64,000 bases of DNA from positions 682,001 through 746,000 of the forward strand of contig NZ_PGTS01000001.1 in assembly GCF_002844235.1 (NCBI RefSeq), given 5' to 3'. The notes beneath the pieces are model-generated. The model was not told where the DNA came from and did no database searches. It saw nothing but the letters and a program-made list of their open reading frames with translations. Within the stretch, counting starts at the first letter, position 1, and the number at the start of each line of letters is the position of its first letter. Both the position numbers and the translations under genes were made by a program. Below are positions 44,649 to 52,889 of the stretch, in pieces. The stretch is from Thalassospira povalilytica (GTDB taxonomy: Bacteria; Pseudomonadota; Alphaproteobacteria; Rhodospirillales; Thalassospiraceae).

Positions 44649-44913
44649 AGGGTCAGGACCTATTAATTTGGTTCGAATGGTCATTCGGATTAATGCGGAT
44701 ACGCGGATCAAGACCGAAGGAAGATGAATATCTTTCAAGGTTTTGAGACAAAGTAGCCCGCGAAAATCCGATTGACCCGAAGGGCAGTGTTTATATTTAC
44801 GAACTCCGGCGTCAAATCCCTTGCCCGGGGTGCCAACCCGCTCTGCGGGCTTTTCCTTGGATTTCGCAAATATAAACACTGCCATTCCAATCAAATTAAT
44901 AGGTCCTGACCCT
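44649..44913. mobile_element. 265-bp MITE-like nested inverted-repeat element between ftsA and ftsZ
   Basis: Outer arms of 32 bp (44649-44680 and 44882-44913) are inverted copies with two mismatches, starting AGGGTCAGGACC. Inner arms of 21 bp (44783-44803 and 44863-44883) are inverted copies with one mismatch. On the right the outer and inner arms are continuous (2-bp overlap), but on the left they are separated by 102 bp, which looks like an insertion into an originally symmetric element. A further small hairpin (CCCGC-TCT-GCGGG, 44837-44849) is in the centre. No transposase is encoded. AGGGTCAGG-type ends suggest mobilisation in trans; the family is not certain. I find no clear target duplication. 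Confidence 0.75.
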
Positions 44914-45112
44914 TAAGATCACACAAGCCTTCCCTTTGCCTGTGCGTACCCGAAATGCATCGGGCACAAAGACCTCCGAGTCCGTTTTAGCGGGCAAAGA
45001 GTTATTGGCTTGTTAATGCGCGCGAAAGTTTTCGAAAAAATGCAGAAAAAAATGCACTTGTTTTTCGATTGCGCAGATTTCTGCGCCAGTCAGGGGAAAG
45101 GGCCGCAGGAAA
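44914..45112. other. ftsA-ftsZ intergenic remainder beside the MITE-like element
   Basis: No gene. Inverted repeats are visible at 44949-44964 (CCCGA-N6-TCGGG) and 45071-45086 (GCGCAGA-TT-TCTGCGC). Neither has a T run. By position the native ftsZ promoter could be here. Confidence 0.4.
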
Positions 45113-46363
45113 CTAGAAGTTTTCCTTGAACCAGGCCCCGAGACGGCCCCAGCGACCGCCCGATTGATGGATCGATGCCATCGCTTCGCTAAGGGGGTCA
45201 TTGCCTTGTTCAACCGCCCGCAGCAACAAGCCTGCGCAGGCCGAAAATGCCGGGCCGGCGGTTGCTTCTGCAAGGCCGGTCACCCCGTGCGGATGGGCAA
45301 CGGATGCCGGACGTTCAAACATCTGGTTGGCGAGATCGGCAATGGCATTCAGCTGACTTGCACCGCCGGTCAGGACAATGCTGCGTCCGCCGATTTGGGT
45401 CAGGCCGTGTTCTTCAAGCTGATCACGGATCAGTTCAAAGGTTTCTTCAAGGCGCGGCTTGATGATGTTGATCAGCATCGAGCGCGGCACATGGTTGAAG
45501 TTGTTTTCGTCTTCGTCACCAATGATCGGGACCGCAAGGATTTCCTGATCATCAGACGGTGATGTCAGCGCACTGCCATGCAGGGTCTTCATCCGTTCCG
45601 CGTGATTAAGCGACGTATTAAGGCCATAGGCAATATCGCGGGTGACATGCGCGCCACCAACCGGGATCGAGGCTGTATAGATCACCTGGCCGCCATTGAA
45701 CACGGCAACGCTTGTTGTGCCGGCACCCATGTCGATCACGGTTGCGCCAAGGTCACGCTGATCAGGGGTCAGTGCCGAAAGACCGGATGCCAGCGGCGTG
45801 ACCACGGTTTCCTCGATCGCCAGATGGCAGCGTCCCAGAAGCGTATCAAGGTTGCGCAATGGCGCGGTCTGGGTGCGCACGAAATGCAGATCAAGACCAA
45901 GCGTCGATCCATACATGCCGCGCGGATCGTTCATCGTACTGGCCCCGTCAAGCCGGAAGCCGAGCGGAACGGTGTGGATCAGTTCGTCACCGGCCTGACG
46001 CAGAAGGGCTTCTTTCTGGTCATTCAATTTGCGGATCTCGAGATTGCCGATCGGGCGCGACCCCAATGGCAGTTCAACCGTGTGGGTTTCTGATTCCGGG
46101 CGACCACCCGACAGGTTCACAATGACCGATTCAATGGTCTGACCCGCCATTTTTTCAGCCGCATTGACCGCTGCAAGTACGACTTCCTGTGCAGCATCAA
46201 GATTGGCGATCGAACCGCTTTGAAGGCCCTTGGACATGTTGTGTCCGATACCGATGATTTTCGGCGGATGGTCCTTTTCGCGTCGCGCAATGAAACAGCA
46301 GACCTTGGACGTTCCAATGTCCAAGGCCGCAATCAATCCTGATCTTGTCTTGCTGCGTGCCAA
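45113..46363 (-). CDS. ftsA: Cell division protein FtsA
   Basis: An actin-fold protein that tethers FtsZ to the membrane. Actin/Hsp70 motifs: LIAALDIGTSKVCCFIAR (phosphate 1), LGATVIDMGAGTTSVAVFNG (phosphate 2) and SIVLTGGASQLNAIADL (adenosine). The C-terminal amphipathic helix GRLGAWFKENF is the membrane-targeting sequence. The start is uncertain: TTG 46363 (MARSKTRSGLIAALDIG) fits family length (416 residues) with GAG upstream, while in-frame ATG 46450, ATG 46504 and GTG 46513 would add 29, 47 or 50 residues. Normally ftsA follows ftsQ; here ftsQ is 5.5 kb away behind a plus-strand operon, so ftsA must have a separate promoter in the divergent space. Confidence 0.95.
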   Translation of the reverse strand: MARSKTRSGLIAALDIGTSKVCCFIARREKDHPPKIIGIGHNMSKGLQSGSIANLDAAQEVVLAAVNAAEKMAGQTIESVIVNLSGGRPESETHTVELPLGSRPIGNLEIRKLNDQKEALLRQAGDELIHTVPLGFRLDGASTMNDPRGMYGSTLGLDLHFVRTQTAPLRNLDTLLGRCHLAIEETVVTPLASGLSALTPDQRDLGATVIDMGAGTTSVAVFNGGQVIYTASIPVGGAHVTRDIAYGLNTSLNHAERMKTLHGSALTSPSDDQEILAVPIIGDEDENNFNHVPRSMLINIIKPRLEETFELIRDQLEEHGLTQIGGRSIVLTGGASQLNAIADLANQMFERPASVAHPHGVTGLAEATAGPAFSACAGLLLRAVEQGNDPLSEAMASIHQSGGRWGRLGAWFKENF

Positions 46364-46588
46364 TTTAATGCTCTGAATTATTCTAAAGTTATTGGAGGGA
46401 GGCGAACCTGCCCCAGGGTCATGACCCAAGTTATTAAGCCCGTTTTCCATCAAAAGCGGTTGCAATTTGGTTAAGGCAGCACCGAGTCTTCTGCATGTCA
46501 CCATGCTTTTCACGGAAATGTCCGATTTTGCGATGCGATAGCGATCCTATATCAATCACGGGTTTCTCGGGCGGTTGATGTCATGCTG

Positions 46589-46604
46589 TACTGCAACGTT
46601 ACAG
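46589..46604 (+). promoter_or_regulatory. LacI-family operator O1 of the sugar ABC operon
   Basis: TACTGCAACGTTACAG. Its centre TGCAACGTTACA is a near-palindrome with the central CG typical of LacI-family sites. It is the exact reverse complement of O2, 34 bp away centre to centre. Confidence 0.75.
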
Positions 46605-46611
46605 GTGTAGC

Positions 46612-46640
46612 TTGACACTCAACTGTAACGTTGCAGTAAT
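46612..46640 (+). promoter_or_regulatory. Sigma-70-type promoter of the sugar ABC operon
   Basis: A perfect TTGACA (46612-46617) and AGTAAT (46635-46640; 4 of 6) with 17-bp spacing. Operator O2 covers the spacer and -10, so a bound repressor would block transcription. Confidence 0.65.
46623..46638 (+). promoter_or_regulatory. LacI-family operator O2 of the sugar ABC operon
   Basis: CTGTAACGTTGCAGTA, a 16-of-16 inverted copy of O1, placed between -35 and -10. Two sites about three helical turns apart suggest cooperative binding or a small loop. Confidence 0.75.
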
Positions 46641-46678
46641 CAAGCGCCGAAACAATAACCGTACAGGGAGGAAGCAAA

Positions 46679-47938
46679 ATGTTTCTTGGCAAGATGACGC
46701 GTGCCGGGCTTGGCATGATTGCGGCACTGGGGCTTTCCACAAGCATCGCATCCGCACAGGAAAGCGTGGAGGTTCTGCACTGGTGGACCGCCGGTGGCGA
46801 GGCAAAGGCGCTTCAGGTTCTGAAAAAGGATCTCGAAGGTCAGGGTGTTTCATGGAATGACATGCCGGTCGCAGGCGGTGGCGGGGAACAGGCAATGACT
46901 GTTTTGCGCGCGCGCGTGACATCGGGCAATGCACCGACAGCTGTTCAGATGCTGGGCTTTGATATCAAGGACTGGGCGGGCGAAGGTGTTCTGGCCAATC
47001 TTGATGAACTTGCCAGCAAGGAAGGCTGGGATGCGGTTGTTCCCGATGCGCTTAAGGGCTTTTCAAAATATGATGGCCACTGGATTGCAGCCCCGGTCAA
47101 CGTGCATTCGACCAACTGGGTCTGGGCCAACAAGGCGATCTTTGACGAGCTTGGCCTGAAACAGCCGGGCAACTGGGATGAGCTGATTGCGGCCCTCGAC
47201 AAGATCAAGGCTGCTGGCTACACCGCCGTTGCCCATGGTGGTCAGGCCTGGCAGGACGCGACCATCTTTGATGCGGTCGTCATGGCAACAGGCGGACCTG
47301 ATTTCTATCAGGCATCGATGATCGATACCGATCCCGACGCACTTGGTTCCGACACCATGAAAACCGTGTTTGAACGCATGGCGAAGCTGCGCAGCTATGT
47401 GGATGACAATTTCTCGGGCCGTGACTGGAACCTTGCGACCGCGATGGTGATCAACAAGGAAGCCGGTGTTCAGTTCATGGGTGACTGGGCCAAGGGTGAA
47501 TTCCTGAATGCGGGCAAGGTGCCCGATCAGGACTTTATGTGCTTCCGCTTCCCGGGAACGCAGGATGCCGTCACCTTTAACTCTGACCAGTTTGTCATGT
47601 TCAAGGTCGGTGAAGACCGTCAGGACGCCCAGATGAAACTGGCATCAGCAGTGATGTCGCCAACCTTCCAGTCGGCGTTCAACGTGGTCAAAGGATCGGT
47701 TCCGGCCCGTACCGACGTTCCCAATGATGCCTTTGATGCCTGTGGCAAAAAAGGCATGGCAGAACTGGCAGCAGCCAACAAAAAAGGAACGCTGTTCGGG
47801 TCCATGGCCCATGGTCACTCGGTCCCGGCCGGTGTCAAAAACGCCATGTATGACGTGATCACAGCCCACTTCAATGGCGAATACGATGCCGAGACCGCGG
47901 TCGAGGAACTCGTCAACGCCGTTGAGTCTGCACAGTAA
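46679..47938 (+). CDS. Sugar ABC transporter substrate-binding protein, glucose/mannose type (GtsA-like)
   Basis: A 419-residue periplasmic binding protein with a signal peptide ([15 protein letters not shown], cleavage near ASA-QE). The mature start [16 protein letters not shown] and [19 protein letters not shown] closely match the glucose-binding proteins of Pseudomonas (GtsA) and related CUT1 systems, so glucose or a similar aldose is the likely ligand; the identification rests on remembered family sequences. GGGAGG stands ahead of the ATG. It is the first gene of a five-gene operon, and an 11-bp hairpin follows it, as often between a binding-protein gene and the less expressed permease genes. 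Confidence 0.92.
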   Translation: MFLGKMTRAGLGMIAALGLSTSIASAQESVEVLHWWTAGGEAKALQVLKKDLEGQGVSWNDMPVAGGGGEQAMTVLRARVTSGNAPTAVQMLGFDIKDWAGEGVLANLDELASKEGWDAVVPDALKGFSKYDGHWIAAPVNVHSTNWVWANKAIFDELGLKQPGNWDELIAALDKIKAAGYTAVAHGGQAWQDATIFDAVVMATGGPDFYQASMIDTDPDALGSDTMKTVFERMAKLRSYVDDNFSGRDWNLATAMVINKEAGVQFMGDWAKGEFLNAGKVPDQDFMCFRFPGTQDAVTFNSDQFVMFKVGEDRQDAQMKLASAVMSPTFQSAFNVVKGSVPARTDVPNDAFDACGKKGMAELAAANKKGTLFGSMAHGHSVPAGVKNAMYDVITAHFNGEYDAETAVEELVNAVESAQ

Positions 47939-47953
47939 GAATAAAAATGATCC

Positions 47954-47979
47954 TCGGCGGTCGGGTTTCCGACCGCCGA
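47954..47979 (+). promoter_or_regulatory. Intercistronic hairpin after the binding-protein gene
   Basis: A perfect 11-bp stem TCGGCGGTCGG / CCGACCGCCGA with a GTTT loop and no T run. It probably shields the upstream mRNA from 3' decay, giving more binding protein than permease. Confidence 0.7.
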
Positions 47980-48009
47980 ACCGAATTGCGGAAGTGCGGA
48001 GCATCATCA

Positions 48010-48903
48010 ATGCAATACTCACTGCCCGGCAAGGCAGAAGCCACCCTGCGGGAAATCCTTCCGCGGCTGGTGCTGAGCCCCAGTCTGTTTTTAATCCTGT
48101 TATTTGTTTACGGTTTCATCCTTTATACCGGTTATCTGTCGCTTACCGACAGCCGGATGTTGCCATCCTATGATCTGCAAGGGCTTGATAACTACGCCCG
48201 CTTGTGGGGGCAGCGTAACTGGATCACGGCCCTTCAGAACCTTGCGATTTTTGGCATTCTTTACATTCTGATTTGCTCTTTGCTGGGGCTTGTTCTTGCC
48301 ATCTTTCTGGATCAGAAAATCCGGGGCGAGGGCATTTTGCGCCCGATCTATCTCTATCCGATGGCGCTGTCCTTTATTGTGACCGGGACAGCATGGAAAT
48401 GGTTTCTTGATCCGGGACTTGGTCTTGAAAACACCATGCATCTGTGGGGATGGGAAAGCTTCACCTTTGACTGGATCAAGGATCGCAATATGGCGATCTA
48501 TACCGTGGTGATTGCCGCGGTCTGGCAGTCATCGGGCTTTGTCATGGCGATGTTTCTTGCCGGATTGCGCGGGATTGACAGCGAAATCCTCAAGGCCGCG
48601 CAAATGGACGGTGCCGGTCGCTGGAGCCTGTATACCAGGATCATGATCCCGCAATTGCGACCGGTCTTTTTGTCGGCTTTCGTGGTGTTGGCCCATCTGG
48701 CGATCAAGGCCTATGACCTTGTCATCGCGCTGACCAATGGCGGGCCGGGACGGGCGACCGAACTTCCGGCAACCTTTATGTATTCCTATACCTTTACCCG
48801 CAACCAGATGGGGGTTGGTGCGTCATCGGCGGTCATCATGCTGGCGATGATCGCATCCATTATTGTGCCCTATCTGTATGCAGAACTCAGGGAGCGTCGG
48901 TAA
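48010..48903 (+). CDS. Sugar ABC transporter permease 1 (GtsB-like)
   Basis: A 297-residue inner-membrane protein with six membrane segments and the EAA loop ILKAAQMDGAGRWSLYTRI that contacts the ATPase. It belongs to the CUT1 family MalF-type permeases. ATG 48010 (MQYSLPGKAEATLRE) is preferred; the frame is open to 47947, but that part carries the intercistronic hairpin. Its TAA overlaps the ATG of permease 2 (TAATG). Confidence 0.93.
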   Translation: MQYSLPGKAEATLREILPRLVLSPSLFLILLFVYGFILYTGYLSLTDSRMLPSYDLQGLDNYARLWGQRNWITALQNLAIFGILYILICSLLGLVLAIFLDQKIRGEGILRPIYLYPMALSFIVTGTAWKWFLDPGLGLENTMHLWGWESFTFDWIKDRNMAIYTVVIAAVWQSSGFVMAMFLAGLRGIDSEILKAAQMDGAGRWSLYTRIMIPQLRPVFLSAFVVLAHLAIKAYDLVIALTNGGPGRATELPATFMYSYTFTRNQMGVGASSAVIMLAMIASIIVPYLYAELRERR

Positions 48904-49781
48904 TGGCACATTCTTCGCAACCTGCATTTTCATCGGCCCGTTTGCTGCGCGCATGCCTTTATGCGGTCCTGATCCTGTTTGCGGTTTATTATCTTTTGCC
49001 GCTGTTTGTGATGCTGGTGAATTCCGTCAAGACGCTTGATGAAATTCGCGGCGGTAACATGATGGCTTTTCCCGAAAACTTCACGTTCGAACCGTGGCTG
49101 ACAGCCTGGTCCAGTGCACAGATCGGGGTCGAGCCAACCGGGCTTAGCCCATATTTCATCAACAGCATTTTGATGGTCGTGCCGGCGGTAACGATTTCGA
49201 CCTTCCTTGGGGCGTTGAACGGGTATGTCCTGACCAAATGGCGGTTTCCAGGTGACAAGATTGTTTTCGGGCTGATGCTGTTTGCCTGCTTTATTCCGTT
49301 CCAGATCGTTCTGATCCCGATGGCGCGTGTGTTGGGCACCATCGGACTGGCCGGGACAACAAGTGGTTTGGTTCTGGTGCACGTGGTTTACGGGCTTGGA
49401 TTTACCACGCTGTTTTTCCGCAACTATTACGCGGCTTTCCCGGACGAACTGATCAAGGCCGCCAAAATGGATGGTGCCGGGTTCTGGCGGACCTTTACCC
49501 GCATCCTTCTGCCAAGTTCGGGACCGATCATTGTGGTTACCGTGATCTGGCAGTTCACCAATATCTGGAATGACTTCCTGTTCGGGGCCTCCTTTGCCGA
49601 CTTTGATTCGATGCCGATGACGGTTGCGCTGAACAACCTTGTGTCATCCTCGACCGGGGTCAAGGAATACAACGTTCACTTTGCCGGTGCGGTGCTTGCC
49701 GCCTTGCCGACCTTGATCGTCTATGTCGTATCGGGCCGCTATTTCGTACGCGGGCTGATGGCAGGCGCGGTCAAGGGTTAG
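48903..49781 (+). CDS. Sugar ABC transporter permease 2 (GtsC-like)
   Basis: A 292-residue MalG-type permease with six membrane segments and the EAA loop ELIKAAKMDGAGFWRTFTRI. It begins within the stop codon of permease 1, so the two are translationally coupled and made in equal amounts. It pairs with permease 1 to form the channel. Confidence 0.94.
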   Translation: MAHSSQPAFSSARLLRACLYAVLILFAVYYLLPLFVMLVNSVKTLDEIRGGNMMAFPENFTFEPWLTAWSSAQIGVEPTGLSPYFINSILMVVPAVTISTFLGALNGYVLTKWRFPGDKIVFGLMLFACFIPFQIVLIPMARVLGTIGLAGTTSGLVLVHVVYGLGFTTLFFRNYYAAFPDELIKAAKMDGAGFWRTFTRILLPSSGPIIVVTVIWQFTNIWNDFLFGASFADFDSMPMTVALNNLVSSSTGVKEYNVHFAGAVLAALPTLIVYVVSGRYFVRGLMAGAVKG

Positions 49782-49811
49782 GCCAAAAACAGAAAATTCA
49801 GGGGAAGAACC

Positions 49812-50909
49812 ATGTCATTTCTTCAGATCGACAAGGTATGCAAAAGCTTCGGACCGATAAATGTCCTGCGCGATATTTCATTGGATGTCGAAGAAGGCGG
49901 ATTTCTGGTGTTGGTCGGGCCGTCGGGCTGCGGCAAGTCGACCTTGCTCAATACCATCGCCGGGTTGGAAAAACTGACCACCGGGGAAATCCGGATCGAA
50001 GGTAACGTGATTGACGATCTGGAACCGGCAGATCGCAATATTGCCATGGTGTTTCAAAGCTATGCGCTTTATCCGAATATGAATGTCGGGCAAAACATCG
50101 CCTTTGGCCTTGAAATGCGCGGCATGCCCAAGGATGAGCGCGACGCGAAGGTCGCCGAAGTCGCCAAAACGCTTCAGATCGAACATCTTCTGGATCGCAA
50201 ACCCGGTCAGCTTTCCGGTGGTCAGCGACAGCGCGTAGCCATGGGGCGGGCCCTTGTGCGAAATCCGAAACTGTTCCTGTTTGATGAACCGCTTTCAAAC
50301 CTTGATGCCAAGCTGCGTGTGGATATGCGTACCGAGATTAAACGGATGCATCAGACGTTTGGCAGCACGATTGTCTATGTCACCCACGATCAGATCGAAG
50401 CCATGACCCTGGGCACGCGCATTGCGGTTCTTAAGGACGGGATTGTCCAGCAATATGGCACACCGGCCGAAATCTATAACGATCCCAGCAACATGTTTGT
50501 TGCCGACTTCATGGGCAGCCCGGCCATGAACCTGATCCCGGCGACTGTGCGGGGCCATGCAATCGAAATGAGCCGTGCGGGGGATGATCCGCTTGTTCTG
50601 TCCTTTGACGCCCTGCCGGTTACGGTCAGTGCGCGCAACGGGCAGGATGTGATTGTCGGCATCCGGCCCGAAGCCATAACCGATGCGGCCGGGCGCGGTG
50701 GCGAAAAATCCATTCAGGCAACCTGTCGTATCGACGTTGTCGAACCTGCGGGTGCGGATATCTATGCCATCACGACACTGGGCGGCAAAGAGGTCGTTAC
50801 CCGCCTGCATCAGGACTGGTCCGGATCAGCCAATCAAGCAGCCGATTTGCTTTTCAATCTTGAAAAGATTGTGTTTTTTGATCCACAAAGCGGTGAACGG
50901 TTGCGTTAA
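49812..50909 (+). CDS. Sugar ABC transporter ATPase, MalK/UgpC/MsmX type
   Basis: A 365-residue ATPase with Walker A GPSGCGKST, Q-loop MVFQSYALYP, signature LSGGQRQRVAMGRALVR, Walker B LFLFDEPLSNLD, H-loop VYVTHDQIEAMTL, and a C-terminal TOBE-type regulatory domain (about 235-360). It powers the two permeases encoded upstream. GGGGAAGAACC precedes the ATG. Confidence 0.95.
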   Translation: MSFLQIDKVCKSFGPINVLRDISLDVEEGGFLVLVGPSGCGKSTLLNTIAGLEKLTTGEIRIEGNVIDDLEPADRNIAMVFQSYALYPNMNVGQNIAFGLEMRGMPKDERDAKVAEVAKTLQIEHLLDRKPGQLSGGQRQRVAMGRALVRNPKLFLFDEPLSNLDAKLRVDMRTEIKRMHQTFGSTIVYVTHDQIEAMTLGTRIAVLKDGIVQQYGTPAEIYNDPSNMFVADFMGSPAMNLIPATVRGHAIEMSRAGDDPLVLSFDALPVTVSARNGQDVIVGIRPEAITDAAGRGGEKSIQATCRIDVVEPAGADIYAITTLGGKEVVTRLHQDWSGSANQAADLLFNLEKIVFFDPQSGERLR

Positions 50910-50929
50910 TTACGCGTTCAGCCCGGAGG

Positions 50930-51985
50930 TTGGGAAAACTGTCTGATCCATATCTGACCGGAAAGGGGGCAACATCCCCCCGGTCACGCCCCACACTTAA
51001 AACCATTGCCGAGATGACCGGGCTTGGGGTCACGACGGTATCGCGTGCGTTAAAGGATGCGCCCGATATCGGCGCAAAAACCAAGGAACGTGTCCGCAAG
51101 GTCGCCGATGCGGTCGGCTATCACCCTGATCGCGCCGGTGTAAGGCTGCGCACCGGCAAGACAAATGTCATCAGCCTGATCCTTGATCAGACCGACAAGG
51201 TGCCGGAATTCGCCCGGCGCATGATTGTCGGCATTTCAGAAGCCATTCGCGGCACGCCATATCATCTTGTGGTGACGCCGCAATCGCGTCTCGATGATCC
51301 GATGGACCCGGTGCGCTATATCCTTGAAACCCGGGCCGCGGATGGGGTGATCCTGACCCATATCCGGCCCGATGACGAACGGGTTCATGCCCTTAGGCAA
51401 AGTGGGTTGCCCTTTGTCACCCATGGACGGTGCCAGACGATACAGGATCATGCCTATCACGATTTTGATAACCGTGCCTTTTGCCGGATGGCGGCAGAAC
51501 GCATGATCAAACGCGGGCGCAACCGTCTGGCGCTTTTGGCACCGCCGTCGGAATTTTCATATTATCAGGAAACATTGGCCGGACTTGCCGAAATCGCCGA
51601 ACCGGCCAACATCCCGTTCAGGGTCCTGCCCGGTGTCGATCTTGACAGCAGCATCGAAGTCCTGCGCCAGGCGGGCATGGCCCTTCGTCATCAGGAATAT
51701 GTCCCGGACGGGATCATTTGCGGCAGTGAATTATGTGCCATGGCGCTGATTGACGGCATGACGCAATCCGGGCTTGAGGTTGGCAAGCATGCCGACGTCA
51801 TCGCCAAGGAAACGTCGGATTTGCTGGATCTGACGCGCCCGCGGATCGACAGTTTGCGCGAAGACCTGATTGTTGCCGGTCAGCAACTGGCTTCGCATCT
51901 TCTTGATGTGATCAAAGGGGCGGAACCCGATACGTTGCAAACGCTTAGCGAACCGAAACCGGTTTGGCGCGTCAATCAGTCCTGA
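50930..51985 (+). CDS. LacI-family repressor of the sugar ABC operon
   Basis: A protein of about 351 residues with an N-terminal LacI helix-turn-helix (TLKTIAEMTGLGVTTVSRAL, hinge RVRKVADAVGYHPDRAGVRL) and a periplasmic-binding-like sugar domain. Being last in the operon and of the family that binds CG-centred palindromes, it most likely binds O1/O2 and is autoregulated. No ATG starts the frame: TTG 50930 directly abuts GGAGG, and the better-spaced codon is CTG 50939, so the true start is doubtful. It is convergent with ftsQ, 22 bp apart. Confidence 0.9.
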   Translation: MGKLSDPYLTGKGATSPRSRPTLKTIAEMTGLGVTTVSRALKDAPDIGAKTKERVRKVADAVGYHPDRAGVRLRTGKTNVISLILDQTDKVPEFARRMIVGISEAIRGTPYHLVVTPQSRLDDPMDPVRYILETRAADGVILTHIRPDDERVHALRQSGLPFVTHGRCQTIQDHAYHDFDNRAFCRMAAERMIKRGRNRLALLAPPSEFSYYQETLAGLAEIAEPANIPFRVLPGVDLDSSIEVLRQAGMALRHQEYVPDGIICGSELCAMALIDGMTQSGLEVGKHADVIAKETSDLLDLTRPRIDSLREDLIVAGQQLASHLLDVIKGAEPDTLQTLSEPKPVWRVNQS

Positions 51986-52007
51986 TTGGTGATTTCAGGC
52001 GGCCGTT

Positions 52008-52889
52008 CTAGACCGCTCCCTCCTTCTTTGGGGGATTACGGCGCTTTTCCGCCGCCCCCGGTGTCAGACGTACAAAGGTACGATCAGGCAAACGCAAATC
52101 GACAATCAGGATGTCGCGTTCAAGAAGGTCATGTTCGCGATCAAGCATCTCAAGCCGTTGCCAGGCCTTGTCCATGTCATGTTCGGGCAAACGGATGAAC
52201 ATGCCGTTCGACAGCTGAATATTCCAGCGACGATGACCGATACGCTGTGCGCCGGTGACCTTGGCATAAAGATCCGGGATGCTTTGAATGGTCTGAAGCA
52301 TTTCGGCGGCATGTTGCGGGGCATCGTCCCCGACCAGAACCGGCAGATCAAGATAATCCCCAAGTTCATAGTTCTGAAGCTGTTCACCGTCCCCATCAAT
52401 CAGGACGTGACCGCGATCTTCGGTCTGCCACAGTGCAAGTGGCTTACGTTCAACAATCGACACGATCAGGGTATCGGGCAACTGGCGTTCAACCGTTGCG
52501 GTGCGCACCCATGAAAGCTGCTCGATCCGTTCGCGCGCGGCATCAACGTCAAATGTAATGATCGGTGTGCCCGGCTTTTGACCGATTGCCGCCAGAAGCG
52601 CGTTGGTGTCGGTTTTTTCGCGGCCTGAAACTTCGATATTCTTGACCGTCATGCCCAGTTCAGCGGACAGGCGGACGCTTTCATCTTCGGCAATGGCAAT
52701 CCATTTGTCTGCCTTGCCGGTATACCAAAGGGCTGCGGGAATGATTGTAATGACCCCGACAAAGCCCGCCCACCACATGACACGCGCCACCTTTTTCAGG
52801 TTGGAGGCGATGCCATGCTTTTTATCAAGCTTTTCGCGACGTTCGCGTGCCTGTTCTTCAAGCGTGCCAACGGGGCCTAGCGTTCGCAT
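52008..52889 (-). CDS. ftsQ: Cell division protein FtsQ
   Basis: A 293-residue bitopic membrane protein: a cytosolic basic start, one membrane segment (VMWWAGFVGVITIIPAALW, about 38-57), a POTRA domain (VKNIEVSGREKTDTNALLAA; WVRTATVERQLPDTLIVSI) and the FtsQ beta domain (LVGDDAPQHAAEML; RRWNIQLSNGMFIRLPE). It links FtsL/FtsB to the divisome. ATG 52889 follows GAGGATGCTTC and overlaps the end of ddl by 13 bp; an in-frame ATG at 52910 is further inside ddl. Its usual neighbour ftsA does not follow it. Confidence 0.95.
   Translation of the reverse strand: MRTLGPVGTLEEQARERREKLDKKHGIASNLKKVARVMWWAGFVGVITIIPAALWYTGKADKWIAIAEDESVRLSAELGMTVKNIEVSGREKTDTNALLAAIGQKPGTPIITFDVDAARERIEQLSWVRTATVERQLPDTLIVSIVERKPLALWQTEDRGHVLIDGDGEQLQNYELGDYLDLPVLVGDDAPQHAAEMLQTIQSIPDLYAKVTGAQRIGHRRWNIQLSNGMFIRLPEHDMDKAWQRLEMLDREHDLLERDILIVDLRLPDRTFVRLTPGAAEKRRNPPKKEGAV

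Larger units (their letters stand above)
46364..46678. promoter_or_regulatory. Divergent control region between ftsA and the sugar ABC operon
   Basis: A 315-bp space with the transporter promoter and two LacI-type operators at its right end (listed separately). The ftsA promoter must also lie here; I cannot fix its hexamers. Part may be the ftsA 5' end, depending on the true start codon. Confidence 0.6.

Noticed and set aside
44640..44894. 84-codon minus-strand frame reading through the ftsA-ftsZ gap
   Set aside because: It lies almost wholly in the inverted-repeat element, has no family character and starts inside the right arm; the composition follows the repeat, not a protein.
46552..46934. 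Minus-strand short frames over the sugar-operon promoter and the start of the binding-protein gene
   Set aside because: They run through the operators and the signal-peptide coding region and have no domain features.
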